Shown piece by piece: positions 34,333 to 42,926 of a stretch of 64,000 bases of DNA (the first letter of the stretch is position 1; every line of letters starts with the position of its first letter). A program made the position numbers and the translations under genes. This DNA comes from JAPHTQ01 sp050288165. Its GTDB lineage: Bacteria; Pseudomonadota; Gammaproteobacteria; Thiohalomonadales; Thiohalomonadaceae. Below the pieces are notes generated by a model that saw only the letters and a list, made by a program, of their open reading frames with translations, searched no databases and was not told where the DNA came from. The stretch covers positions 62,001-126,000 of the forward strand of contig JBNKDG010000010.1 of assembly GCA_050288165.1 (NCBI GenBank). Reading direction: 5' to 3'.

Positions 34333-35396
34333 GTCTGATCAACCAAATGCTCAAGGATCTCGAATCCCGCCGGGCAGCAGGCGATCTGTCGCAGCGTGCG
34401 GTGGATGGCATGGGCAATGCGGCGCGCCGTAAGCAACGTAAACAGAATCTGCTGCTGTTGGGGCTGGTCGGTGTAGTCGCGGTACTGGCGGCGATCTCCG
34501 GCTACCTGCTGTGGCAGGAACGTCAATCGGTGTCAGTAGCGCAGACGACCGACGAACTGCAACCGGTCAAAACCCCGGTGGTTGCCGCAGTAAAAACGCC
34601 GGCAGCGCCGCAGAAAAAAATCGTTTCAGACAAACCGACTGAGTCCGCCTCCTCCAGCATGCCGTTGGTGAAAAAATCGACCGCAGCGCAATCGAAGATC
34701 GTCGAGACTCCGGCAGGTGTAACCCGACCCGAAGACGATGAGGAAGAGGTGGTCACCGAATCGATCGAACCGCCGGTTTCCACCGCGCCGCCGGAGAAGA
34801 TCAAAAAACGTCTGCGCCCGCAGAGCGACGAACAGTTGGCGGAGCTGGAATACCAGCGTGGTTACTCCCTGCTACAGCGTGGCGACAGAAAAGGTGCCGA
34901 GGAGGCCTGGCGTGAGGCGCTGCGTATCGATGCGGCGCATGCCGCCAGCCGCGAGTCACTGGCTATCCTCTATCTCTCTCAGTCGCGTCGTATCGAAGCG
35001 GCGGAACAGCTGCAACTGGGCGTGGCGAACAACCCGGGCAACAGCAAGCTGGCGCTGCTCTATGCACGCATGCAGCTCGATGCCGGAGACGTTAACGGCG
35101 CGATCAAAACCCTGGAAACCGCCATGCGCACAGCGCCCCAGGGTGCCGATTTCTACGCCTTTACCGCTGCCGCCTACCAGCGTCAGGGAGACTACGAAAA
35201 GAGTATCGCCGCCTATCAGGCCGCACTGAAACAGCAACCCGGACAGTCCGTCTGGTGGATGGGCTTGGGTATTTCGCTGGAAAGTGCGGGCAAGGCCGAA
35301 GAGGCGTTAGCCGCTTACAACGAGGCGAAAAAGTTCGGTCGCCTTGCGCCCAAGTTGATGCAGTATGTTGAGGGCAGGATTAAGGCGCTTGAGTAA
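34329..35396 (+). CDS. mshN: MSHA biogenesis protein MshN (TPR)
   Basis: 355 residues starting MSLINQMLKDLESRR, the family N-terminus; the longer frame from 34242 overlaps mshM and is not used. There is one membrane segment (about 40-60), a Pro/Lys/Thr-rich linker (about 65-165), and then several TPR units (LEYQRGYSLLQRGDRKGAEEAW, and others to the end). MshN is a periplasmic scaffold. The usual downstream genes mshE, mshG, mshF and pilins are not here; a heptamer element and comF follow. Confidence 0.9.
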   Translation: MSLINQMLKDLESRRAAGDLSQRAVDGMGNAARRKQRKQNLLLLGLVGVVAVLAAISGYLLWQERQSVSVAQTTDELQPVKTPVVAAVKTPAAPQKKIVSDKPTESASSSMPLVKKSTAAQSKIVETPAGVTRPEDDEEEVVTESIEPPVSTAPPEKIKKRLRPQSDEQLAELEYQRGYSLLQRGDRKGAEEAWREALRIDAAHAASRESLAILYLSQSRRIEAAEQLQLGVANNPGNSKLALLYARMQLDAGDVNGAIKTLETAMRTAPQGADFYAFTAAAYQRQGDYEKSIAAYQAALKQQPGQSVWWMGLGISLESAGKAEEALAAYNEAKKFGRLAPKLMQYVEGRIKALE

Positions 35397-35400
35397 AATA

Positions 35401-35497
35401 AGGTAACAGGTAGCAGGTAAGATCTTTGCAACCTGCAACCTGCAACCTGCAACCTGCAACCTGCAACCTGCAACCTGCAACCTGCAACCTGCAACCT
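35401..35497. repeat. heptamer element 2 (10 x GCAACCT with AGGTNNC left arm)
   Basis: The left heptads AGGTAAC, AGGTAGC and a partial AGGTAA (35401-35420) begin five bases after the mshN stop. A seven-base spacer follows, then ten perfect GCAACCT copies (35428-35497) ending four bases before the stop codon of the convergent comF gene. It could serve as a bidirectional terminator-like hairpin, although no U-tract is present. Confidence 0.9.
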
Positions 35498-35501
35498 GCG
35501 C

Positions 35502-36227
35502 TTATTTCCCAGCCCTCGCCACTGCCCATATCTCAACGATCTCTACACCACTCCGTTTTAGCGTTTTCGCCAGTTCCGTCACCGTTGCGCCGGTGGTCAC
35601 AACATCATCGAGTATTGCAACGTGTCGCGGCAACTTGCCGGTGACGGCAAAGGCACCGCGCAGGTTTTTCCGCCGCTCTTTTCCCTGTAGTGAGGTTTGC
35701 GCCATGGTGTGGCGCAGCCGTTTTATCCGGTCGCTGGCGAACGGTATGGCCAGTTGTTCGGCGATGGGCCGTGCCAGTTCCAGCGCCTGGTTGTAGCCCC
35801 GCTCACGCAGCCGTGTCCGGTGCAGCGGCACCGGCACGATCAACTCGGGTAGCGGTAGAACGCGCGAAGCGATTGCCTCTGCCAACAGGCCGCCGAGCAG
35901 TGGCGCCAGGTGGAGCCGTTGGTGGAACTTCAGTTGCTGTAGCAGGTAGTCCAGCGGCGGGCCGTAGCGGAAGGGGATGACGCTGGCATCGAAGGGGGGC
36001 GGGCTGTGGCTACAGGGGCCGCAGAGGCGGGCGCCGTCGCTCAGCGGTATGCCACAGCGGTGGCAGGGGTTGGTGTTACGGGGAAGATCGGTCAGGCAGC
36101 CGGGGCAGAGATCGAGGTCGTCGCTGCCGGGTTGGCCGCAGAGGGCGCAGCGAGGAGGATAAAGTCCGCGGCGGCCACGAAGTAGCCGGTTGTAAACCTC
36201 AAGAATTCGGTTCAATTGACAGCCCAT
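35502..36227 (-). CDS. ComF/GntX-family phosphoribosyltransferase-like protein
   Basis: 241 residues. Four CxxC pairs (C27/C30, C41/C44, C55/C58, C69/C72) form an N-terminal zinc-binding double ribbon. A PRTase fold follows with LIVPVPLHRTRLRERGYNQA and the PRPP-binding VAILDDVVTTGAT. Homologues are ComFC, needed for DNA uptake in competent bacteria, and E. coli GntX. As in E. coli, where gntX adjoins bioH, it lies beside biotin genes. Whether it acts in transformation here is unknown. Confidence 0.92.
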   Translation of the reverse strand: MGCQLNRILEVYNRLLRGRRGLYPPRCALCGQPGSDDLDLCPGCLTDLPRNTNPCHRCGIPLSDGARLCGPCSHSPPPFDASVIPFRYGPPLDYLLQQLKFHQRLHLAPLLGGLLAEAIASRVLPLPELIVPVPLHRTRLRERGYNQALELARPIAEQLAIPFASDRIKRLRHTMAQTSLQGKERRKNLRGAFAVTGKLPRHVAILDDVVTTGATVTELAKTLKRSGVEIVEIWAVARAGK

Positions 36228-36244
36228 CCATGAGCGGGAATACT
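36216..36244 (+). promoter_or_regulatory. probable promoter of the biotin operon
   Basis: A perfect TTGACA (36216-36221) is followed by 17 bases and AATACT (36239-36244), leaving a leader of about 40 bases to bioB. TTGTAAACC (36190-36198) upstream equals one BirA operator half-site but lies inside the comF coding region and has no good partner at the expected spacing. Confidence 0.45.
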
Positions 36245-36292
36245 TGCCGCAAGTCTAACCCCCGCCATTGTGCGGCTCAAACAGGAAATCCC

Positions 36293-37273
36293 ATGTACCA
36301 CAATGCCACCGTTGCCCCGGTCGAGAGCAGCCAGTTTCGTCACGACTGGACGATTGAAGAGATCGAAGCGCTGTTCGAACTGCCCTTTAACGACCTGCTA
36401 TTTCAGGCCCAGACCCTCCATCGGCAGAATTTTGACCCGAACACGGTACAGGTCAGCACCCTGATTAACATCAAGACCGGTGGTTGTGCCGAGAACTGCG
36501 GCTACTGTTCGCAGAGCGCGCACTTCGATACCGGGCTGGAGCGCGAGGCGCTGATGGCAGTAGACGAGGTGATGGCCGCGGCCTGGCGTGCACAGCAGGG
36601 CGGTGCCACCCGTTTCTGCATGGGCGCCGCCTGGCGCAAGCCCAACGCCCGCGACATGCAGGTGGTGATCGAGATGATCAAGGGAGTGAAAGGACTGGGT
36701 CTGGAGGCCTGCGTCACCCTGGGAATGCTCGACGATGAGCAGATCGGCCAACTCAAGGAGGCGGGCCTCGACTACTACAACCACAACATCGACACCTCGC
36801 CCGACTACTACGGCAAGGTGGTGACTACGCGCAAGTTCGCCGACCGTATCGACACCATCAACCGGGTTCAACAGGCCGGGATCAACGTTTGCAGCGGTGG
36901 CATTCTCGGCATGGGCGAGGGTCGTCACGACCGCGCCAGCATGTTGCAGGAGCTGGCCAACCTGCCGCAGCATCCGGGCAGCGTGCCGGTCAACCTGCTG
37001 GTCAAGGTGCCGGGCACCCCGCTGGGCGATAGCCCTGAGCTCGACATCTTCGAATTCATCCGCACCATCGCCGTGGCGCGCATCCTCATGCCTGCCTCCT
37101 ATGTGCGTCTCTCCGCCGGGCGCGAGACCATGCACGACGAGGCGCAGGCGCTCTGTTTCCACGCCGGGGCCAACTCGATCTTCTACGGCGACAAGCTGCT
37201 GACCACCGAGAACGCCACCACCGATCACGACAGGGCACTGTTCGGTCGCTTGGGCATCCAGGCCGAAGGCTGA
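36293..37273 (+). CDS. bioB: biotin synthase
   Basis: Radical-SAM enzyme inserting sulfur into dethiobiotin. The ATG at 36293 has AGGAA seven bases upstream and gives 326 residues; an earlier ATG at 36230 would add a non-homologous N-terminus. The 4Fe-4S ligands are C65, C69 and C72 in GGCAENCGYCSQ. Other family blocks are GATRFCMGAAWR, YNHNIDTSPDYY and VRLSAGRE. First gene of bioB-F-H-C-D, with spacing from 13 bases down to overlaps. Confidence 0.97.
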   Translation: MYHNATVAPVESSQFRHDWTIEEIEALFELPFNDLLFQAQTLHRQNFDPNTVQVSTLINIKTGGCAENCGYCSQSAHFDTGLEREALMAVDEVMAAAWRAQQGGATRFCMGAAWRKPNARDMQVVIEMIKGVKGLGLEACVTLGMLDDEQIGQLKEAGLDYYNHNIDTSPDYYGKVVTTRKFADRIDTINRVQQAGINVCSGGILGMGEGRHDRASMLQELANLPQHPGSVPVNLLVKVPGTPLGDSPELDIFEFIRTIAVARILMPASYVRLSAGRETMHDEAQALCFHAGANSIFYGDKLLTTENATTDHDRALFGRLGIQAEG

Positions 37274-37286
37274 CTTTCCGCGAACC

Positions 37287-38438
37287 ATGAAAGACCTTGC
37301 CGCCGAACTGGCCGCCCGCGAGGCGGCGGGGCTGTACCGCCGCCGCCGGGTTATCGACTCGCCGCAGGGACCGATCCTGCGCAGCGAGGGTCGCGAGCTG
37401 CTCAGCTTCTGCAGTAACGACTACCTGGGGCTGGCCAATCATCCTGAATTGATCGCGGCGCTGAAACGCGGCGCCGATGAGTACGGAGTCGGCAGCGGTG
37501 CTGCCCATTTGGTCAACGGCCACAGCCACGCCCACCATGCGCTGGAGGAGGAACTGGCGGCCTTTACCAACCGTCCCCGCGCACTGCTCTTCTCCACCGG
37601 ATACATGGCCAATCTCGGCGTCGCCGGGGCGCTGCTCGGTCGCGGTGATACTGCCTTAGAGGATCGCCTTAACCACGCCTCGCTGCTTGATGCGGGACTG
37701 CTTTCCGGTGCCCGGCTGGTGCGTTACGCCCATGCCGATCCCGCGGCACTGGAGGCCAAGTTGCAGGCGAGCAAGAGCGAGGAGAAGTTGGTCCTCACTG
37801 ACGGTGTATTCAGCATGGATGGCGACATCGCCCCCTTACCCGCACTGGCCGAAGCGGCCATGCCCAACGGCGCCTGGATGATGGTGGACGATGCCCACGG
37901 TATCGGTGTGCTCGGCCACAGTGGCGGCGGCTGCCTGCAACACTTCGGTCTCGGACTCGACGAGGTGCCGATCCTGATGGGCACCCTGGGCAAGGCGATC
38001 GGTAGCTTCGGTGCCTTTGTCGCCGGGGATGAGGCGCTGATCGAAACCCTGATCAACAAAGCCCGTCCTTACATCTACACCACCGCCATGCCGCCCGCGG
38101 TGGCCGAGGCGACCCGCGCCTCGCTGCATCTGGTGCAGAGCGAAGGGTGGCGGCGGGAAAAACTGCATACCCTCATCGCCCGCTTCCGTGACGGGGCAAC
38201 CCAGTTGGGTTTGAAGTTGATGGATTCGATCACCCCAATCCAGCCGCTTGTAGTGGGCAGTGCCATTGAGGCGCTACGAGTGAGCGAGGCGTTGTTGGAT
38301 AAAGGAATTTTGATCAGCGCCATTCGCCCGCCCACTGTCCCTGAGGGCACGGCGCGCCTGCGCATTACCCTCTCCGCCGCCCACAGCGAAGAGCAGGTGG
38401 ATCGTCTGCTCGCTGCATTAGATGAGGTGATGCGGTGA
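37287..38438 (+). CDS. bioF: 8-amino-7-oxononanoate synthase
   Basis: PLP-dependent condensation of pimeloyl-ACP with alanine. 383 residues, normal length. The PLP lysine is K236 in GTLGKAIGSFGAFV. VDDAHGIGVLG carries the cofactor-binding Asp and His. LSFCSNDYLGLANHPE near the N-terminus is typical. The stop overlaps the bioH GTG start by four bases. Confidence 0.96.
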   Translation: MKDLAAELAAREAAGLYRRRRVIDSPQGPILRSEGRELLSFCSNDYLGLANHPELIAALKRGADEYGVGSGAAHLVNGHSHAHHALEEELAAFTNRPRALLFSTGYMANLGVAGALLGRGDTALEDRLNHASLLDAGLLSGARLVRYAHADPAALEAKLQASKSEEKLVLTDGVFSMDGDIAPLPALAEAAMPNGAWMMVDDAHGIGVLGHSGGGCLQHFGLGLDEVPILMGTLGKAIGSFGAFVAGDEALIETLINKARPYIYTTAMPPAVAEATRASLHLVQSEGWRREKLHTLIARFRDGATQLGLKLMDSITPIQPLVVGSAIEALRVSEALLDKGILISAIRPPTVPEGTARLRITLSAAHSEEQVDRLLAALDEVMR

Positions 38439-39196
38439 GTCTCTACATCGAGCAGCGGGGCAGCGGCCCCGATCTGGTGCTGCTGCACGGCTGGGGTCTG
38501 CACGGCGGACTCTTCGCCCCGGTGGCCGATGCGCTGGCAAAACGTTATCGCCTGCACCTTGTCGATCTGCCGGGTCATGGTCGCAGCCCGATGCCGGAAG
38601 GTGACTACACCCTGGCGAATATCGCGGCGCAGATCGTGGATGCCGTGCCGACCAATGCGACCTGGCTCGGCTGGTCACTGGGTGGGCGCATTGCACTGAC
38701 CGCGGCGGCGAATTTTGCAACGGTCAGCAAGCTGATCCTAGTCGGCGCCAATCCCTGTTTCGTACAAAAGGAAGATTGGCCGCACGCCATGCCTGAAACG
38801 GAGTTGGCACAGTTCGCCGCCTCACTGCGCGACGACTATCGCGCGACCTTGCAACGTTTCGTCGCGCTGCAATCGCGGGGTTCCGAGCGTGGCAGGGAAG
38901 AGTTGCGTCGTCTGCGCGAAACGCTGTTCGATCACGGTGAGCCAGATGCAAAGGCACTGGCCGCCGGACTGCATCTGTTAGGCGATGCGGATCTGCGTCC
39001 GTTGTTGTCATCGGTTAAACAGCCGACACTGATCGTTCACGGCGAGCGCGATACGTTGGCGCCACTCGCTGCTGCCGAGTACACCGCTGAACAAATACCG
39101 AATGCCAAATTGATAACCATCGCTGGAGCAGGACACGCCCCTTTCATTTCTCATCCAGAATTATTTGCTGATGAGGTGGTGGCATTCCTTAAATGA
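38435..39196 (+). CDS. bioH: pimeloyl-ACP methyl ester esterase
   Basis: 253-residue alpha/beta hydrolase that releases pimeloyl-ACP from its methyl ester, ending BioC-initiated pimelate synthesis. HGWGLHGGLF supplies the oxyanion region, S81 lies in GWSLGG, and the late GERDTLAP and GAGHAPF provide the acid and histidine. GTG start, overlapping bioF. bioC follows after a gap holding a single CGCAAAG repeat arm. Confidence 0.95.
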   Translation: MSLYIEQRGSGPDLVLLHGWGLHGGLFAPVADALAKRYRLHLVDLPGHGRSPMPEGDYTLANIAAQIVDAVPTNATWLGWSLGGRIALTAAANFATVSKLILVGANPCFVQKEDWPHAMPETELAQFAASLRDDYRATLQRFVALQSRGSERGREELRRLRETLFDHGEPDAKALAAGLHLLGDADLRPLLSSVKQPTLIVHGERDTLAPLAAAEYTAEQIPNAKLITIAGAGHAPFISHPELFADEVVAFLK

Positions 39197-39216
39197 GACT
39201 GTATATCGCTATGAAT

Positions 39217-39246
39217 TTTCTTTGCGCCTTTGCGCCTTTGCGTTGG
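39217..39246. repeat. solitary CGCAAAG-family right arm between bioH and bioC
   Basis: Three TTTGCG(C) units in the right-arm orientation, ending shortly before the bioC start. No complementary left arm is near and the usual terminal GGTGAA is missing, so this is a remnant. The longer open frame from 39165 through this arm is not a credible N-terminus. Confidence 0.55.
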
Positions 39247-39257
39247 GCTTTTTGATC

Positions 39258-40148
39258 ATGTCTATTCCACGACCCGACAAACGCGATATCCGCGCCGCCT
39301 TCGAGGCCTCCGCCGATCGTTACGATGCAGTGGCGGTGGTGCAGCGCGAGGTCGGTTCGCGTCTGCTGGAGCGGCTCGATGTATTGAAGATGGTGCCGAC
39401 ATCTATTCTCGATCTCGGCAGCGGTACCGGGCAGTGTACCCAGGCGTTGAGCCAGCGTTATCCCGAGGCGCGTATCGTCGCCCTCGATCTGGCCGAGGCG
39501 ATGGTTCGTCATACCCGTCGTCGTTTCAGTTGGTGGCAGCGGCGGCGGAAAAAACATGCCTTTGTCAGCGGCGATGCGGAGAACCTGCCTTTTGCCGACA
39601 ACAGTTTCGATATGCTTTTCTCCAATCTTACCGTGCAGTGGTGTAACGATCTGGAGCAGACCTTCCGCGAGTTTCGCCGTGTGCTCAAACCGGGTGGTGT
39701 GCTCTTCTACACCACGCTCGGTCCTGACACCTTGCACGAGTTACGCGCCAGTTGGGCGGCGGTGGATGAGCGTGTGCATGTGAATGCGTTTCTCGATCTG
39801 CACGACGTGGGTGATGCGATGTTGCATGGCGGGTTGGCCGAGCCGGTGATGGATATGGAGCACATCACCCTAACCTATCGCGACGGCATGACCCTGATGC
39901 GCGATCTGAAAGAGCTGGGTGCGCACAACATCAATCCCGGTCGCCACACCGGTCTTACCGGTCGGCATAAACTGCGTGCCGTGCTCGATGCCTACGAGCA
40001 GTTTCGCAATCGCGACAATCTGCTGCCTGCCACCTATGAAGTGATCTACGGCCATGCCTGGCGTGCGGAACAGGAGCGCGAGCCGCAACCTGCCAACAAC
40101 GGTGAGGTGGTGGTCTCGCTGGAGCAGTTCAGGAGTAGCCGTGGCTAA
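39258..40148 (+). CDS. bioC: malonyl-ACP O-methyltransferase
   Basis: SAM-dependent methyltransferase that caps malonyl-ACP to start pimelate synthesis. The start at 39258 (MSIPRPDKRDIRAAFEASADRYD) matches BioC N-termini and gives 296 residues. SAM motif I is ILDLGSGTGQCT and later motifs include FDMLFSNLTVQWCNDL. The Shine-Dalgarno is weak, and the repeat arm just upstream may have displaced an original leader. The stop overlaps the bioD start. Confidence 0.94.
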   Translation: MSIPRPDKRDIRAAFEASADRYDAVAVVQREVGSRLLERLDVLKMVPTSILDLGSGTGQCTQALSQRYPEARIVALDLAEAMVRHTRRRFSWWQRRRKKHAFVSGDAENLPFADNSFDMLFSNLTVQWCNDLEQTFREFRRVLKPGGVLFYTTLGPDTLHELRASWAAVDERVHVNAFLDLHDVGDAMLHGGLAEPVMDMEHITLTYRDGMTLMRDLKELGAHNINPGRHTGLTGRHKLRAVLDAYEQFRNRDNLLPATYEVIYGHAWRAEQEREPQPANNGEVVVSLEQFRSSRG

Positions 40149-40815
40149 GGGTTATTTCATTACCGGCACTGACACCGGCGTAGGCAAAAGCTGGTGCAGC
40201 GCCGCTTTGATGGTGAAGCTGCAACAGCAAGGTCACGCCGTTGCGGGAATGAAGCCGGTGGCCAGTGGTTGCGCAGAAACCGTAGAAGGTTTGCGTAACG
40301 ATGATGCGCTGTTGTTGCAGGCTCATAGCTCTATCGCAATATCCTACGAGACCATCAATCCCTTCGCCTACGCGCCACCCATCGCGCCGCACATTGCCGC
40401 GCAGCAGGCTGGCAGACCGATCCGGATCGATATCATCCGCGACGATTTATTACGCATCGCCAAACAGGTCGATCAGGTGATCGTAGAAGGGGTTGGCGGA
40501 TGGCGAGTGCCGTTGAACGAAAGCGAAACGGTTGCTGACTTGGCAACAGAGCTTGGGCTGCCGGTGATTCTGGTAGTCGGGTTGCGTCTCGGTTGCATCA
40601 ATCATGCGCTGCTGACGGCAGAGGCGATTCGTAACGATGGTTGTGATCTGGTGGGCTGGATTGCCAATACGCTCGATGTGCAGATGGTGGAACAGGATAG
40701 CGTGGTGTCTACACTGGAGAGACGGCTGGAGGCGCCGCTGTTGGGCGTGGTACCGTACATGAAGGAACTGTCGGTGGCAGAAGTCGCTGGCACTTTGATC
40801 CTGCCGTCGCAGTAA
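40141..40815 (+). CDS. bioD: dethiobiotin synthetase
   Basis: ATP-dependent ring closure of DAPA to dethiobiotin. The GTG at 40141, with AGGAG five bases upstream, gives 224 residues. The P-loop is GTDTGVGKS at residues 9-17, then KPVASGC, EGVGGWRVPL and GWIANTLD. The overlap with bioC completes the compact operon; bioA is not in the window and must lie elsewhere. Confidence 0.95.
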   Translation: MAKGYFITGTDTGVGKSWCSAALMVKLQQQGHAVAGMKPVASGCAETVEGLRNDDALLLQAHSSIAISYETINPFAYAPPIAPHIAAQQAGRPIRIDIIRDDLLRIAKQVDQVIVEGVGGWRVPLNESETVADLATELGLPVILVVGLRLGCINHALLTAEAIRNDGCDLVGWIANTLDVQMVEQDSVVSTLERRLEAPLLGVVPYMKELSVAEVAGTLILPSQ

Positions 40816-40826
40816 GAGGGGCAAAC

Positions 40827-41888
40827 ATGCAACTTCCCGAACTGACATTCCTGCAAAACGATTTGAGCGACTGGCTGATTGCCGCCGCCGTCGCTGTGGG
40901 CAGCATGTTGATATTGGCACTGCTGCGGCGTGTGGTCGGCTGGCGTTTTGCAAAGATGGCCGCACGCAGCAAGAGTCAGCTCGACGACGATCTGGTTCAT
41001 GTGCTGGGTCATACCCGCGGCCTGTTTCTCATTCTGCTCAGCCTATATCTGGGCCTGCACTATGTGGCCCTGCCGTCGCGTTACGCGGCGATTGCCGACA
41101 GCGTGATTATGATTGCGCTGTTCATCCAGGCGGGGCTATGGGCGGGTGCGTTGTTTAACCTTTCACTTGCCCGCTACGCGGAGAAACAGCGCGCGGAAAA
41201 CCCGGCGAGCACTACCACTCTTGGCGCTATCGGTTTTCTCGGCAGATTGGCGCTATGGTCGGTGGTGTTGCTGTTGGCGCTGGATAACCTCGGCATCGAC
41301 GTTACCGCGCTGCTTACCGGCCTCGGTATCGGTGGTATCGCCGTGGCGCTGGCGGTGCAGAATATTCTCGGTGATCTGCTGGCGGCGTTGGCCATCGTAC
41401 TCGACAAGCCGTTTGCGGTCGGCGACTTCGTTGTGGTGGGTGATTATCTCGGCAGCGTGGAGAAGGTGGGATTGAAAACCACCCGTCTGCGCAGTCTCTC
41501 CGGCGAGCAACTGGTCTTCTCCAATGCCGACCTGTTAAGTAGCCGTTTGCGTAACTACGGTCGGATGTACGAGCGTCGTGTTGTTTTCCCTCTCGGTGTG
41601 ACCTATCAGACACCGCGCAGCAAGCTGGAGCTGATCACGCAGATCCTGCGTGAGGCGGTGGAGGCGCAGGGAGAACAGGTGCGTTTCGACCGCAGCCACT
41701 TCAAGGCGTATGGGGACTTTTCTCTCAACTATGAGACGGTCTATTACGTGCTCGCCGCCGACTACAACCTCTACATGGATATCCAGCAGGCGATCAACCT
41801 GACCATCCACAGACGCTTTGAGGAGGAGGGGATCGAGTTTGCCTATCCGACTCAAACCCTGTTTGTGGAAAAGACAGCGACAAGCTGA
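40827..41888 (+). CDS. MscS-family mechanosensitive channel
   Basis: 353 residues with four to five membrane segments in the first half. The pore-lining helix is LLTGLGIGGIAVALAVQNILGDLLAALAIVLDKPF, rich in Gly/Ala as in MscS TM3, followed by the beta domain GDFVVVGDYLGSVEKVGLKTTRLRSLSGEQLVFSNADL. Releases solutes on osmotic downshift; it is a small MscS-like member, not the large MscK type. It starts 11 bases after bioD and is followed by a strong terminator. Confidence 0.93.
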   Translation: MQLPELTFLQNDLSDWLIAAAVAVGSMLILALLRRVVGWRFAKMAARSKSQLDDDLVHVLGHTRGLFLILLSLYLGLHYVALPSRYAAIADSVIMIALFIQAGLWAGALFNLSLARYAEKQRAENPASTTTLGAIGFLGRLALWSVVLLLALDNLGIDVTALLTGLGIGGIAVALAVQNILGDLLAALAIVLDKPFAVGDFVVVGDYLGSVEKVGLKTTRLRSLSGEQLVFSNADLLSSRLRNYGRMYERRVVFPLGVTYQTPRSKLELITQILREAVEAQGEQVRFDRSHFKAYGDFSLNYETVYYVLAADYNLYMDIQQAINLTIHRRFEEEGIEFAYPTQTLFVEKTATS

Positions 41889-41908
41889 ACTCTACCCGGC
41901 GCAGACAT

Positions 41909-41936
41909 AAAAAAGCCCCCTTGCGGGGGCTTTTTT
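41909..41936. terminator. bidirectional intrinsic terminator (MscS-like gene / rpoH)
   Basis: A stem of AGCCCCC and GGGGGCT around a four-base loop, flanked by six A on one side and six T on the other. It can terminate the forward channel transcript and the reverse rpoH transcript. Confidence 0.9.
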
Positions 41937-41951
41937 GTTAACGCCGATGGA

Positions 41952-42809
<858 letters not shown>

Positions 42810-42854
42810 TGGATACCTCCGTCAAATACCTGATTAATTGGCTAGGTTATTCCG

Positions 42855-42883
42855 ACTATAACACTCGGATATTATCCTGCCAA
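42855..42883 (-). promoter_or_regulatory. probable sigma-70 promoter of rpoH
   Basis: On the reverse strand, TTGGCA (42883-42878) and TATAGT (42860-42855) are separated by exactly 17 bases, about 45 bases before the rpoH ATG. Confidence 0.6.
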
Positions 42884-42926
42884 GCCAATTTTGTGACTTT
42901 TTGTGACCAGGGAAAGCGCGGGAAGT

